Source: Nocardia exalbida NBRC 100660 (GTDB taxonomy: Bacteria; Actinomycetota; Actinomycetes; Mycobacteriales; Mycobacteriaceae). From it: a DNA stretch of 64,000 nt. Shown piece by piece: positions 27,505 through 34,951 of the stretch. Numbering within the stretch: position 1 is the stretch's first letter; each line of letters opens with the position of its first letter. A model generated the notes under the pieces. That model searched no databases. It was not told where the DNA came from and was given only the letters and a program-made list of their open reading frames with translations. The stretch covers positions 49,131-113,130 of the forward strand of contig NZ_BAFZ01000054.1 in NCBI RefSeq assembly GCF_000308575.1, read 5' to 3'. A program made the position numbers and the translations under genes.

Positions 27505-28526
27505 CCGACACCCTCTGGTACACCCGCTGCCCGGTACCCACCGCGAGCGGGCTCGCGCACAGCCTCGGCTGGCTCGGCGACGCCGCGGCGCGAGCCGGGC
27601 TGGAGTTCGGCGTCCTCCAGGACGCGGGGCCGGAACTGGCCGGCCACCACTTCCAGCACGACCTGTCCGGGCTGATCCGGGAGGGCGGCAACGTTCCGGC
27701 GCTGGCGGCACGCGCCCACGGTTCGCCGACCCGCTTGATCGGATTGACCTGGATCGATGAGGCGCAAGCCATTCTGGTCGGTCCGGAGTCCACCGTCGGC
27801 GGCGCCGCGGAGCTGGCCGGTCTGCGCATCGGCGTCCCGGCCTGGGCACAGGACCAGGCACGCAGCTTCCCCCGCGCGATGGCCTTACACGGCTTCGCGA
27901 ACGCACTGCGGCTCGGCGGTCACACCCTCGCCGACGTGCGCGTCGTCGAGATCGGCGTGGAGCGCAACCCTCAGGTGCGCACGGAGGTCCAGGCGAATCG
28001 CCGGGTGGTCACCTGGGGCGTCGAGGAGTTGCTGCGCGGCGAGGTGGACGCCATCTACGTCAAGGGCGCCCGCGCCCAGGAAGTCGCGCGCGAGCACGGG
28101 CTGCGCGTCGCGGTGGACCTGGACGCGACCGAGACCAGACGCTTCCGGGTCAACAACGGCACGCCACGCCCGATCACCGTGCACTCCGACCTGCTCCAAG
28201 CGCGTCCGGAGGTGGTCGTGGAATTCCTCGCGCAGAGCCTGCGTGCGGCGGATTGGGCCGCGGGCAACCTGCACGGGGTCCGGGATGTGCTCCAGCGGGA
28301 GACCCTGTCCGGGCCGGAGGGTGTGGTCGCGGCGTACGGCGAGAACTTCCACCGGGACCTGCACCCCTCGTTGTCGGACGAACGCCTCGAGCTGATCGGC
28401 GTGCAGAAGCAATTCCTCTACACGCACGGTTTCCTCGCCGCCGACTTCGACCTGGACTCCTGGGTCGCGCACGAGCCGCTGGCCCAGGCCAGGCAACTGG
28501 TCGAAGCCGGGAAGGTCCCCGCATGA
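27501..28526 (+). CDS. DszB-like desulfinase / NMT1-fold enzyme
   Basis: A 341-residue protein without signal peptide. It resembles 2'-hydroxybiphenyl-2-sulfinate desulfinase (DszB), a cytosolic enzyme that evolved from periplasmic binding proteins. The N-terminus TLWYTRCPVP aligns with the DszB region holding catalytic Cys27; here the Cys is residue 10. Further similarity is seen in AAELAGLRIGVPA, LLRGEVDAIYVKGA and the C-terminal KQFLYTHGFL. It would release sulfite from a sulfinate. Its start overlaps the ATPase stop (ATGA), and it sits directly before two sulfonate-type monooxygenases. Overall similarity to DszB is moderate, so the substrate is open; a non-catalytic binding role cannot be excluded. 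Confidence 0.8.
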   Translation: MTDTLWYTRCPVPTASGLAHSLGWLGDAAARAGLEFGVLQDAGPELAGHHFQHDLSGLIREGGNVPALAARAHGSPTRLIGLTWIDEAQAILVGPESTVGGAAELAGLRIGVPAWAQDQARSFPRAMALHGFANALRLGGHTLADVRVVEIGVERNPQVRTEVQANRRVVTWGVEELLRGEVDAIYVKGARAQEVAREHGLRVAVDLDATETRRFRVNNGTPRPITVHSDLLQARPEVVVEFLAQSLRAADWAAGNLHGVRDVLQRETLSGPEGVVAAYGENFHRDLHPSLSDERLELIGVQKQFLYTHGFLAADFDLDSWVAHEPLAQARQLVEAGKVPA

Positions 28527-29623
28527 CGGAGTTCCTGTGGCGCTTGCCCTCCCGGGGCGACGGCCGGCACGCTCGACCCGGACAGCGCAATCGCGGCGGA
28601 TTCGGCGGGCCCGCTCCGGTGACCCCGGCGACCGACCTTCGGCCGGGACGCTTCGGCCCGTTCGACGATCTGGCCCAGATCATCAATGCCGCCGAACTGG
28701 CCGGACTGGACGGGGTGCTCGCGCCCTACGACCCGGACGGCGAGGAATCGTGGATCGTGGCGGGCGGGGCGCTGCGCGGCACCCGCCACTCCCGCGTCGT
28801 GGTCGAATTCCAGCCCGCGTTCGGCACTCCGGTCTACGCGGCGAAGATCTCCGCCACTCTGCAACGCATTTCGGGCGGCCGACTGGCCTGGCGACTGGCG
28901 GTGGACAGCGACCCCGCCGACGCGCGGGCGCGCGGGGATCGCGTCACCGGAGACGACCGCTACGCCAGGGCGGCGGAGTTCCTCACCGTGGCCCGCGGCG
29001 TCTGGAACGAGGCCGCCGTCCCCTCCGCGGGCTTCGCGGGCACCGGGTTCCGCTACGCAGGCACGCATTACGACGTGATCGACGGCGGCTTCCGCGGCAT
29101 CCTGTCCGGACTGCCGTTCCCGGCGGTCTACCTGACCGGCGATGGCGCCGCCGCGCTCGAGCTGTCGGCCGAGCATGGGGACGTGCACGTCTTCACCGAG
29201 ACCGAGGCGGGCGTCGGTACGGCGATCACCGCCTTGCGCGACCGCGCGACGGCGGCGGGACGGACGGTGCGCGCCGGGCTGGAGCTGCCGGTCATCGCGC
29301 GGGAAACCGAAGACGAGGCATGGGCTCGCGCCGAACGCCTGTGGCGCGAGGTGCGCCCGGACGGGCCGGACGCACGGGAACACGATCTCGGCGACGGCCG
29401 CTGGGCGGGGTTCGCCGACCTGGGATACCCCGCGACCATCGGGCTCGTCGGCAGTTACGCACAAGTCGCGCAGCGTCTTTCGTCCTATGCCGAGGCAGGC
29501 GTCGACAGCGTGGTGCTCGCCGGGCACCCGCACATCGAGGAGCTGCATCGCGCGGGCGAACACCTGTTGTTCCTCGCCGACCCGGTCGGCCGCACCCTGA
29601 CCGCGCAGGAGGCGATCGCATGA
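28523..29623 (+). CDS. FMNH2-dependent monooxygenase, SsuD-like (first of two)
   Basis: A 366-residue luciferase-family monooxygenase. The N-terminus (FLWRLPSRGDGRH) matches the SsuD start, followed by AAELAGLDGVLAPYDPDGEESW, the VVVEFQPAFGTPVYAAKISATLQRIS segment (written here in two parts in the protein), DDRYARAAEFLTVARGVW, and a C-terminal LVGSYAQVAQRLSSYAEAG. It lacks the long C-terminal insert of classical SsuD. It likely oxygenates a C-S bond with reduced flavin supplied by a separate reductase; no flavin reductase gene is in the operon. The ATG overlaps the desulfinase stop. Confidence 0.9.
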   Translation: MTEFLWRLPSRGDGRHARPGQRNRGGFGGPAPVTPATDLRPGRFGPFDDLAQIINAAELAGLDGVLAPYDPDGEESWIVAGGALRGTRHSRVVVEFQPAFGTPVYAAKISATLQRISGGRLAWRLAVDSDPADARARGDRVTGDDRYARAAEFLTVARGVWNEAAVPSAGFAGTGFRYAGTHYDVIDGGFRGILSGLPFPAVYLTGDGAAALELSAEHGDVHVFTETEAGVGTAITALRDRATAAGRTVRAGLELPVIARETEDEAWARAERLWREVRPDGPDAREHDLGDGRWAGFADLGYPATIGLVGSYAQVAQRLSSYAEAGVDSVVLAGHPHIEELHRAGEHLLFLADPVGRTLTAQEAIA

Positions 29624-30789
29624 CCATCGACATCTACTGGCGCATCGGCATGGAGGGCGACCACGCGTCGCTGCGCACGCCGCGCCGCTACAACCGCGGC
29701 CACGCCAACGGATACGGGCCGGGCAATATCGCACCCGCCATCCGAGGCGGCGAACTCGACGGCTACGGCTACATCGACCACATGGCGGCGGTGGCGAAGG
29801 CCTCCGAATCTGCCGGATTCCTCGGCGGCCTGCTGCCGTCGTTCCCGGTGACCGACGACCCGTGGGCGGTCGCGGCGGCGCTGGCCGGGGAGACCACCAC
29901 CTACCGCTTCATGGTCGCTTTCCAGCCCGGCTTCCTGCACCCGGTGCAGGCGGCGCGGATGTCGGCGAGCCTGCAACGCGCGACCGGCGGCAGACTGGTC
30001 TACAACATCATCAGTGGGGGCGGCGGGCCCGCCCAGCTGTGGTGGGGCGACAAGGTCTCGCACGACGATCGCTACGCCCGCACCAGCGAGTTCCTCGACG
30101 TGTTGCGTGGCGTGTGGGACGGTGATCCCTACGATCACGACGGACGGTTCTTCCGGACCGAGGGCGCCGCACTCGCGCCGGGCATCGCCGGACAGCCGTT
30201 TCCGGAGGTGTACTTCTCCGGATCCTCGCCCGCCGCGGTGCGGGCCGCGGGCAGGCACGCCGACTACTACCTGTCCTGGCTGGAGCCGTTCGCCGACCTG
30301 CGCGCCAAGTTCGACGGTGTGCGCGCGCACGCAGGAACCGTCGGACGCGCGCCGAGATTCGCCGTCCGCATCGACATCCTGGCCAGGCATACCGAGGAGG
30401 CGGCCTGGGCGGAGATCGAGAAGGGCTGGGCCTTCGTCGACCGCGGCGCGGCCGAGCGGGCCGCCAGAGGCGACTCGGTCGGCGCCGCCCGCATCCAGGG
30501 GTGGGTGCCGGAGACCATCACCGGCTACCGCGACCTGGAAGTGCAGCCGAACGTCTGGTGCGGATTCAGCCTGATCCGCGGCGGCCCCGCGTTCGGCCTG
30601 GTCGGCAGCTACGAGCAGGTGGCGCAGCGGCTCGACGAGCTGATCGCTCTCGGCGTCGACGCGTTCATTCTCGCGGGCAACCCGCACCTGGAGGAGGCCT
30701 ATCGCGTCGGCGAAGAGGTGCTCCCACTGCTCGGCCGATCCCGGCTCACCGCGCCCGCCGCCGCGGCCGCCCTTTCCCCCGCTCGATGA
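29620..30789 (+). CDS. FMNH2-dependent alkanesulfonate monooxygenase-like protein (second of two)
   Basis: A 389-residue luciferase-family protein close to SsuD: DDRYARTSEFLDVLRGVW, YFSGSSPAAVRAAGRHADYYLSW, the GFSLIRGGPAFGLVGSYEQVAQRL block and NPHLEEAYRVGEEVLPLL. SsuD cleaves alkanesulfonates to aldehyde and sulfite using FMNH2 and oxygen. The two neighbouring monooxygenases are only distant paralogues, so they may act on different substrates or in sequence, as DszC and DszA do in the 4S pathway (inference). Its ATG overlaps the stop of the first. Confidence 0.92.
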   Translation: MTIDIYWRIGMEGDHASLRTPRRYNRGHANGYGPGNIAPAIRGGELDGYGYIDHMAAVAKASESAGFLGGLLPSFPVTDDPWAVAAALAGETTTYRFMVAFQPGFLHPVQAARMSASLQRATGGRLVYNIISGGGGPAQLWWGDKVSHDDRYARTSEFLDVLRGVWDGDPYDHDGRFFRTEGAALAPGIAGQPFPEVYFSGSSPAAVRAAGRHADYYLSWLEPFADLRAKFDGVRAHAGTVGRAPRFAVRIDILARHTEEAAWAEIEKGWAFVDRGAAERAARGDSVGAARIQGWVPETITGYRDLEVQPNVWCGFSLIRGGPAFGLVGSYEQVAQRLDELIALGVDAFILAGNPHLEEAYRVGEEVLPLLGRSRLTAPAAAAALSPAR

Positions 30790-30802
30790 TTCAGGAGAAA
30801 TG

Positions 30803-31510
30803 ATGACAACCACCGAGACCCGGTTGCCGGAGTCCGTCACCGCCTTCGCCGCCGCCGCGACCCGCGACGCCGACAAGGCGTTCCGGGTGTTCCGGGAGAC
30901 CGGCACCGTTTCCGGCAACGGCACCGTCAATTTCGTGGAGCGCGTGCCCGGCGAGGAGATCGCCGTCGCCCTGAACGAACCGGGGCCGTGGGCCGACGAC
31001 CGTGCCATCGCGCCGGTGGTCGCCACCTTCGACGGCGAGGTGCTGTCGGGGACAGGTTCGGCCGGATTCATCACCGGCTACGCGAAGGTGTTCCGCGCGC
31101 ACCCGGAGATCACCTCCGTGGTGCACATCCACACCCCGTGGCTGGGCGGGTGGGCGCAGACCCATCGCACACTGCCGATCCGCTACGCGGCCTCCCAGCG
31201 GCTCACCCTGTCCAGGGCCATCCCGCCGCACATCGACCGCAGCGTCGGCGCGGGCGATTTCATCCTCTCCAAACTGGTCGACGACCCGGACCTGGTCGCG
31301 ATCTTCGAGGCCAACGGCGGAGCGAACGTCATCGGCCGCTCGGGACTGCTGGAGCTGGCGAAGTTCGTCGTGCTGCTGGAGGAGGGCGCGCAATACCAGG
31401 CGATCGCCGAATCCCTCGGCGGCTCGGCCGAATTCGATCCGTCCAACCTCGCGGTGCAGTGGAGCCGCACCGGCCTCGCCGACGAGGCCCGCCGCCGCGG
31501 CCTGATCTGA
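30803..31510 (+). CDS. Class II aldolase/adducin family protein
   Basis: A 235-residue protein with the class II aldolase fold. The zinc motif is recognisable in ITSVVHIHTPWLGGWAQTH, and a catalytic-type Glu/Asp region lies upstream, but the third zinc His is not evident. Relatives cleave sugar phosphates (fuculose-1-P aldolase) or decarboxylate. In this operon it may process the carbon skeleton left after desulfonation (inference). The start is the second of two adjacent ATGs; AGGAGA is five bases before it and only two before the first. A 13-bp gap separates it from the monooxygenase gene. Confidence 0.85.
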   Translation: MTTTETRLPESVTAFAAAATRDADKAFRVFRETGTVSGNGTVNFVERVPGEEIAVALNEPGPWADDRAIAPVVATFDGEVLSGTGSAGFITGYAKVFRAHPEITSVVHIHTPWLGGWAQTHRTLPIRYAASQRLTLSRAIPPHIDRSVGAGDFILSKLVDDPDLVAIFEANGGANVIGRSGLLELAKFVVLLEEGAQYQAIAESLGGSAEFDPSNLAVQWSRTGLADEARRRGLI

Positions 31511-31541
31511 CCGCCGCCACCGCGAAAACGAGGAGCGATCA

Positions 31542-32483
31542 ATGACCATTCGTGTCGGCTACTTCCCGCACAACAACTCCCTGTTCGTCCTGCGCCACCG
31601 TGGCATCTTGGAGAATCTGCTGCCCGAGGTGGAATGGGTCGACCTGCGCGACCTGCCGCGCCCCGCGCCGGTGGACCCGAGGACAGGGCTGCCGTCGCTG
31701 CATTCCGATCACTTGTTCGACGGCGGCTACGACTTCATCGGCACCGGCTTCACGCCCCCGCTGACCGCGCTCGCCAACGGACGCGACATCGTCTACGTCG
31801 GCATCTCCGGACCCAGGGTGGAGAACGGCCGCTTGGTCACCAAGGCCGATTCCGGCATCGAGACGGTGCTGGATCTGAAGGGCAAGCGGGTCGGCATCGC
31901 GCACGGTTCCTGGCAGACCACCCTCGCGCTGCTCGCGCTGGACCGCGCGGGCTTGGCGTGGAGGGACATCGAACCGGTGGACATCGATGTGCACGACGGC
32001 GGCGCGGCACTGTTGCGCGGTGACCTGGACGCCTGGGTCGGCGCGTATCCGGGTCTCGCCGCGATCGAGGCGGCCGCCGACCTGCGCACGCTGGTGGACA
32101 CGGAGTCGCTGTTCAGCCACCCCTCACTGTGGTTCACCCGGCGGGACTTCGCCGAAGGCAACCGCGCGGCGCTGACCGCGATCATCACCGCCTTGCAGCA
32201 GTCGGACGCGTGGATCCAGGAGAACCCGCGCGCGGCCGCCCAGTACTTCGTGGACGACGTGGTGGCCCGCGGTGGGACGGCGAGCCCGGACGCGTGGGAA
32301 GCCGCCCTGCGCGGCAGGCCCTTCGGTGTCCAGCCCGTTTCCGAGGAATTCCTGGACGAACAGCAGTACGCGGCCGATCTGCTGGCCGCCAACGGCCTGC
32401 TGCCGAGTACGGTCCGGGTCCGGGACGCCGTCCTGCCGTGGATCGGCGAGACGGTGATCGCGAAATCCGGCGTAACGGTCTGA
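31542..32483 (+). CDS. Leaderless NMT1/SsuA-fold protein
   Basis: A 313-residue protein of the binding-protein fold (LDLKGKRVGIAHGSWQTTLALLALDRAG, LLRGDLDAWVGAYPGLAAIEAA, SHPSLWFTRRDFAEGNRAAL). It starts directly at its first beta strand (MTIRVGYFPHNNSLFVLR) with no signal peptide or lipobox. The start is fixed by GAGGAG before the ATG, so it should be cytosolic. It may be a second DszB-type enzyme or a cytosolic sensor/carrier. It has no Cys in the DszB active-site position: the first strand reads YFPHNN instead of CPVP. It is the last gene of the operon and is followed by a strong terminator. Confidence 0.85.
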   Translation: MTIRVGYFPHNNSLFVLRHRGILENLLPEVEWVDLRDLPRPAPVDPRTGLPSLHSDHLFDGGYDFIGTGFTPPLTALANGRDIVYVGISGPRVENGRLVTKADSGIETVLDLKGKRVGIAHGSWQTTLALLALDRAGLAWRDIEPVDIDVHDGGAALLRGDLDAWVGAYPGLAAIEAAADLRTLVDTESLFSHPSLWFTRRDFAEGNRAALTAIITALQQSDAWIQENPRAAAQYFVDDVVARGGTASPDAWEAALRGRPFGVQPVSEEFLDEQQYAADLLAANGLLPSTVRVRDAVLPWIGETVIAKSGVTV

Positions 32484-32488
32484 TCGGA

Positions 32489-32533
32489 CGAAACGGCGGG
32501 CCGGGTGTCGGAGAAAAACCCCGGCCCGTTCGT
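32489..32533. terminator. Terminator at the end of the organosulfur operon
   Basis: The stem GGGCCGGG (32498-32505) and CCCGGCCC (32520-32527) is extended by flanking ACGAA/TTCGT pairing. The loop contains GAGAAAAA. It lies between the operon stop (32483) and the convergent microprotein gene (ends 32550). Confidence 0.75.
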
Positions 32534-32549
32534 CGTGTGCGAGGAAATG

Positions 32550-32705
32550 TCAGCGCGGCGAGATATCCGGCCGCCCGCCGTGTCTTTCGGTGGAGCGCAG
32601 CTCGAACCAATAGGCTGCGACAACGGTGGCGTAACCGGCGACGACAGCCGTCGCGGTGACGATCAACAGCGTGAGGAACAGTGGAATCAAGAAAGCGGTG
32701 TGCAT
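32550..32705 (-). CDS. Single-pass membrane microprotein, 51 residues
   Basis: A short gene on the minus strand. The ATG at 32705 is preceded by GGGGAGG at ideal spacing. The product begins MHTAFLIPLFLTLLIVTATA, continues as a helix through about residue 32 (VVAGYATVVAAYWF), and has a basic polar tail ending PDISPR. It is convergent with the organosulfur operon and shares its terminator. Function unknown. Confidence 0.65.
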   Translation of the reverse strand: MHTAFLIPLFLTLLIVTATAVVAGYATVVAAYWFELRSTERHGGRPDISPR

Positions 32706-33077
32706 TGTGCCCTCCCCGCGGTCACGGTGATCTCAGCGGAAGGTTCGGCGCCGCACTGCACCGACATCATGTCAGCCCCTGCACTAAGTGAAATCGTAGA
32801 GGTCGCAGCGTCGTCCGGCACGGCCGGAGGCTGTGAGTTGAATCATGCGGACGCCGGTGTGTCGCGGGGAATACATCTTCGCCATACGATCTAATCGATC
32901 TTGTCACGCGTTTCCCGGCGAACCACCGGAAAACAGGACACGACCACGACACGGGACCGCCGGATCGGCGGCCGTGAGCGTCGCAGTGCCCGTGGCGCAC
33001 CGAATTCCTCGGTAGCGCAGCTCTTTCTCTCGAATCTGTCTCCGGCATCACCTCGGCATGCGAAAAGGAGCACGAAC
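32706..33077. other. 372-bp divergent intergenic region
   Basis: Lies between two small membrane-protein genes pointing away from each other. The sequence around 32780-32900 is less GC-rich than its surroundings, as expected for promoters. No gene or repeat is recognised. Confidence 0.45.
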
Positions 33078-33365
33078 GTGAGCATGATTCTGGCCGCGCT
33101 GCACGACACCGTGATCGCGCAGCAGTTCGAAAATCCGACCGCGGAAGAGCCGCCGCTGGCGGACAAACTGATGCAGATGGGCCGCTATTTCACCTGGCTG
33201 GTCCAGCTGTCCGGGATCACGGCGATCACCTACGGCGGCGGCCGGTTCGCGTGGGAGAAATGGAACGGCGGCAGCCTCCAGTCGCCGAAGATGGTCGCCA
33301 GCGCGATGGCCGGGGGCGCGGTGGCCACCAGCGCGGGCACGATCATGAACTCGATCATCGGCTGA
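33078..33365 (+). CDS. Small hydrophobic protein, 95 residues
   Basis: A GTG at 33078, seven bases after AAGGAG, begins a 95-residue product. An acidic N-terminal segment (ENPTAEEPPLADKLM) is followed by a helix near 36-55 (YFTWLVQLSGITAITYGGGRF) and a second glycine-rich hydrophobic helix at the C-terminus (VASAMAGGAVATSAGTIM). ATG 33084 is an alternative start but is too far from the ribosome site. The layout suggests a two-helix membrane protein; no family is recognised. Confidence 0.65.
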   Translation: MSMILAALHDTVIAQQFENPTAEEPPLADKLMQMGRYFTWLVQLSGITAITYGGGRFAWEKWNGGSLQSPKMVASAMAGGAVATSAGTIMNSIIG

Positions 33366-33685
33366 CACGGGCCCGGACTCGTGACGCGCCGGCCCGGCAT
33401 CGACCGCGGGCCGGCGCTCGCATTTCGGTGGCGAGGATCGGCCCGCTCGGCGGACGAGGCCGTCGATGCCGCACTCGACCAGCCGGGGTGGTGGGCCTGT
33501 GCATTGCGCGCGGCGCGAGCCGAGACGCCGTTGGTGCGGTAGAAAGCAACCGCGAACCGGGTCCGTCTCGAAGGTGACGGCCCGACCGTAGGCAAACCCG
33601 TAAGGCGGAGCCCGGCCGTGACGTTCTCGACAGCGGCACCGGCCGTGCCCGGCGACGACGGCCGCACTGGAGAAAAGGAAACACC
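33366..33685. other. 320-bp intergenic region
   Basis: Contains the hairpin listed at 33386-33417 and, towards its right end, the promoter and AAAGGAAA leader of the DHFR-like gene. Nothing else is recognised. Confidence 0.45.
33386..33417 (+). terminator. Hairpin after the small hydrophobic protein gene
   Basis: A perfect 10-bp stem GCGCCGGCCC (33386-33395) and GGGCCGGCGC (33408-33417), loop of 12 bases, 20 bp past the stop. Confidence 0.65.
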
Positions 33686-34237
33686 ATGGGCACCATCGCA
33701 GTTCACGAGTTCATCGCACTCGACGGGGTATACGAGGATCCGTCTTGGACCTTCGGGTACGGGTTCGACCCGAAGATGGGGGAGACCCTCGGCGCGATCA
33801 CCTCGGCATCCAAGGCGATCCTGCTGGGCCGCACCACGTTCGAGATGTTCGCCCCGGCCTGGTCGACGCGCACCGTCGAGGACGATCCGGGCGCGCCGTT
33901 CTTCAACGACACGACGAAGTACGTCGTCGGGGCGCGGGAGCCGCAGGCGGAATGGGCCAACAGCATTCGCCTCGGTGCCTACGATCCCGAGGTCATCCGC
34001 AACCTCAAGAACGAGGTCGACGGTGCCATCTACGTCAGCGGCAGCGGCACACTGGTGCGGGCGCTGCTCGCGGACGGGCTGGTCGACGACCTGCACCTGT
34101 TCGTCTATCCGATCGCGCTCGGCAAGGGCAAGCGCCTGTGGGGCGAGGGTGTCGAGGCGACCGAACTGGCACTCGAAGAGCACGAGGTCTACGCCAATGG
34201 CGTCGTCCACCTCGGATACGGCCCCGCCCCGGCCTGA
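33686..34237 (+). CDS. Dihydrofolate reductase / RibD C-terminal-like protein
   Basis: A 183-residue protein of the RibD_C/DHFR superfamily: EFIALDGVYEDPSW, ILLGRTTFEMFAPAW, the NADPH-site segment DGAIYVSGSGTLVRALLADGLVDDLHLFVYPIALGKGKRLW (given in pieces), and a C-terminal strand. Proteins of this type (YyaP/YwjB-like) are common in actinomycetes and usually of unknown substrate; few are true folate enzymes. The start ATG follows GGAGAAAAGGAAA. A strong terminator follows 12 bp after the stop. Confidence 0.88.
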   Translation: MGTIAVHEFIALDGVYEDPSWTFGYGFDPKMGETLGAITSASKAILLGRTTFEMFAPAWSTRTVEDDPGAPFFNDTTKYVVGAREPQAEWANSIRLGAYDPEVIRNLKNEVDGAIYVSGSGTLVRALLADGLVDDLHLFVYPIALGKGKRLWGEGVEATELALEEHEVYANGVVHLGYGPAPA

Positions 34238-34249
34238 TGAAACGCGGAA

Positions 34250-34271
34250 GGGCGGCCCTTGCGGGCCGCCC
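34250..34271. terminator. Terminator after the DHFR-like gene
   Basis: A perfect 9-bp GC stem GGGCGGCCC/GGGCCGCCC with loop TTGC, between convergent genes ending at 34237 and 34315. Confidence 0.8.
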
Positions 34272-34314
34272 GGGCGATCCGGCTCGCCGCCGGTGTGGCG
34301 AGCGGAGCCGGATG

Positions 34315-34587
34315 TCAGCGCCCTCCGGTGCAGTAACCCTCGGGGGTGTACTGGCACGGGCGCTCGTTGCGTCCCTGGTATCCACCGTGGTTGCTGCTGC
34401 GGGCCCGCTCACCCACCCCGGAACCGCGCTTGTCGGCCGGGTTGTGCGAATACCGATCCGCTGTGGTGGTCACCGAGGACTCGGGCGAAGCGACTGCCGC
34501 CGCCGTGATGACCGCCCCGCCGATCAGCGCCGAGGCCACCACTCGACGCACTGTCACGCGCTTGCTCGTGTTGTGCATAAGATTCAT
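34315..34587 (-). CDS. Small exported protein, about 90 residues
   Basis: Begins MNLMHNTSKRVTVRRVVASA, a basic start followed by a hydrophobic segment (ALIGGAVITAAAVASPESS) that reads as a signal peptide. The mature part is polar, Gly/Asn/Arg-rich (GERARSSNHGGYQGRNERP) and ends with CQYTPEGYCTGGR, whose two cysteines could pair. ATG 34578 is an alternative start. Its upstream region carries the 24-bp element shared with the secreted protein at 7915-8247, hinting at common control. Function unknown. Confidence 0.6.
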   Translation of the reverse strand: MNLMHNTSKRVTVRRVVASALIGGAVITAAAVASPESSVTTTADRYSHNPADKRGSGVGERARSSNHGGYQGRNERPCQYTPEGYCTGGR

Positions 34588-34951
34588 CCCGTCGATTAAC
34601 GTGCCGTCATATAACGATACATTGATCGGTGCACCACTAGCGAGTAACTTTCCCCATGACTGGGAAGCTTTGCCTCTAGTAGGGTGCGGTTTTCGCGGGT
34701 GACCAGGGGTGATGGGCATTGGCTAGACGACTTGACCTGAATATCGTGCCGTTCATCAGGTCTTCGGACGCTGGCGCGCCTGCTGCGGGGCCGCCGAAGC
34801 TGTGCGCATACGACGGAGGTTCTGCCGCGCTCTATTGATCGGCGCGAAGTCTCGTGCCCGAGTCGCGAGGCCTATCGACGCGCGGAACGCGCCACTGCCG
34901 ACGGATCGGTGGGGTGTGACGGTGCGCTCGCGCACCTTGCGCGGCAGGCGG
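34588..34951. other. 364-bp intergenic region
   Basis: Notably AT-richer at 34590-34660 than the rest of the window, which suits the promoter of the exported-protein gene. It holds the second copy of the shared 24-bp element at its left edge. I see no gene. Confidence 0.45.
34600..34623. promoter_or_regulatory. Copy 2 of the shared 24-bp regulatory element
   Basis: Matches 8329-8352 at 19 of 24 positions, including the ends CGT and TAACG-TACATT. The palindrome is degenerate here (5 of 8 arm pairs). It lies 13-22 bp upstream of the exported-protein start codon, much nearer than copy 1 to its gene. Confidence 0.5.

Noticed and set aside
27501..28526. Simple periplasmic binding protein
   Set aside because: No signal peptide and start overlapping the ATPase stop; the CPVP cysteine favours a DszB-type enzyme, although this is kept as an alternative.
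30791..31549. Minus-strand frame opposite the aldolase-like gene
   Set aside because: The plus-strand gene fits the operon spacing and has family motifs.
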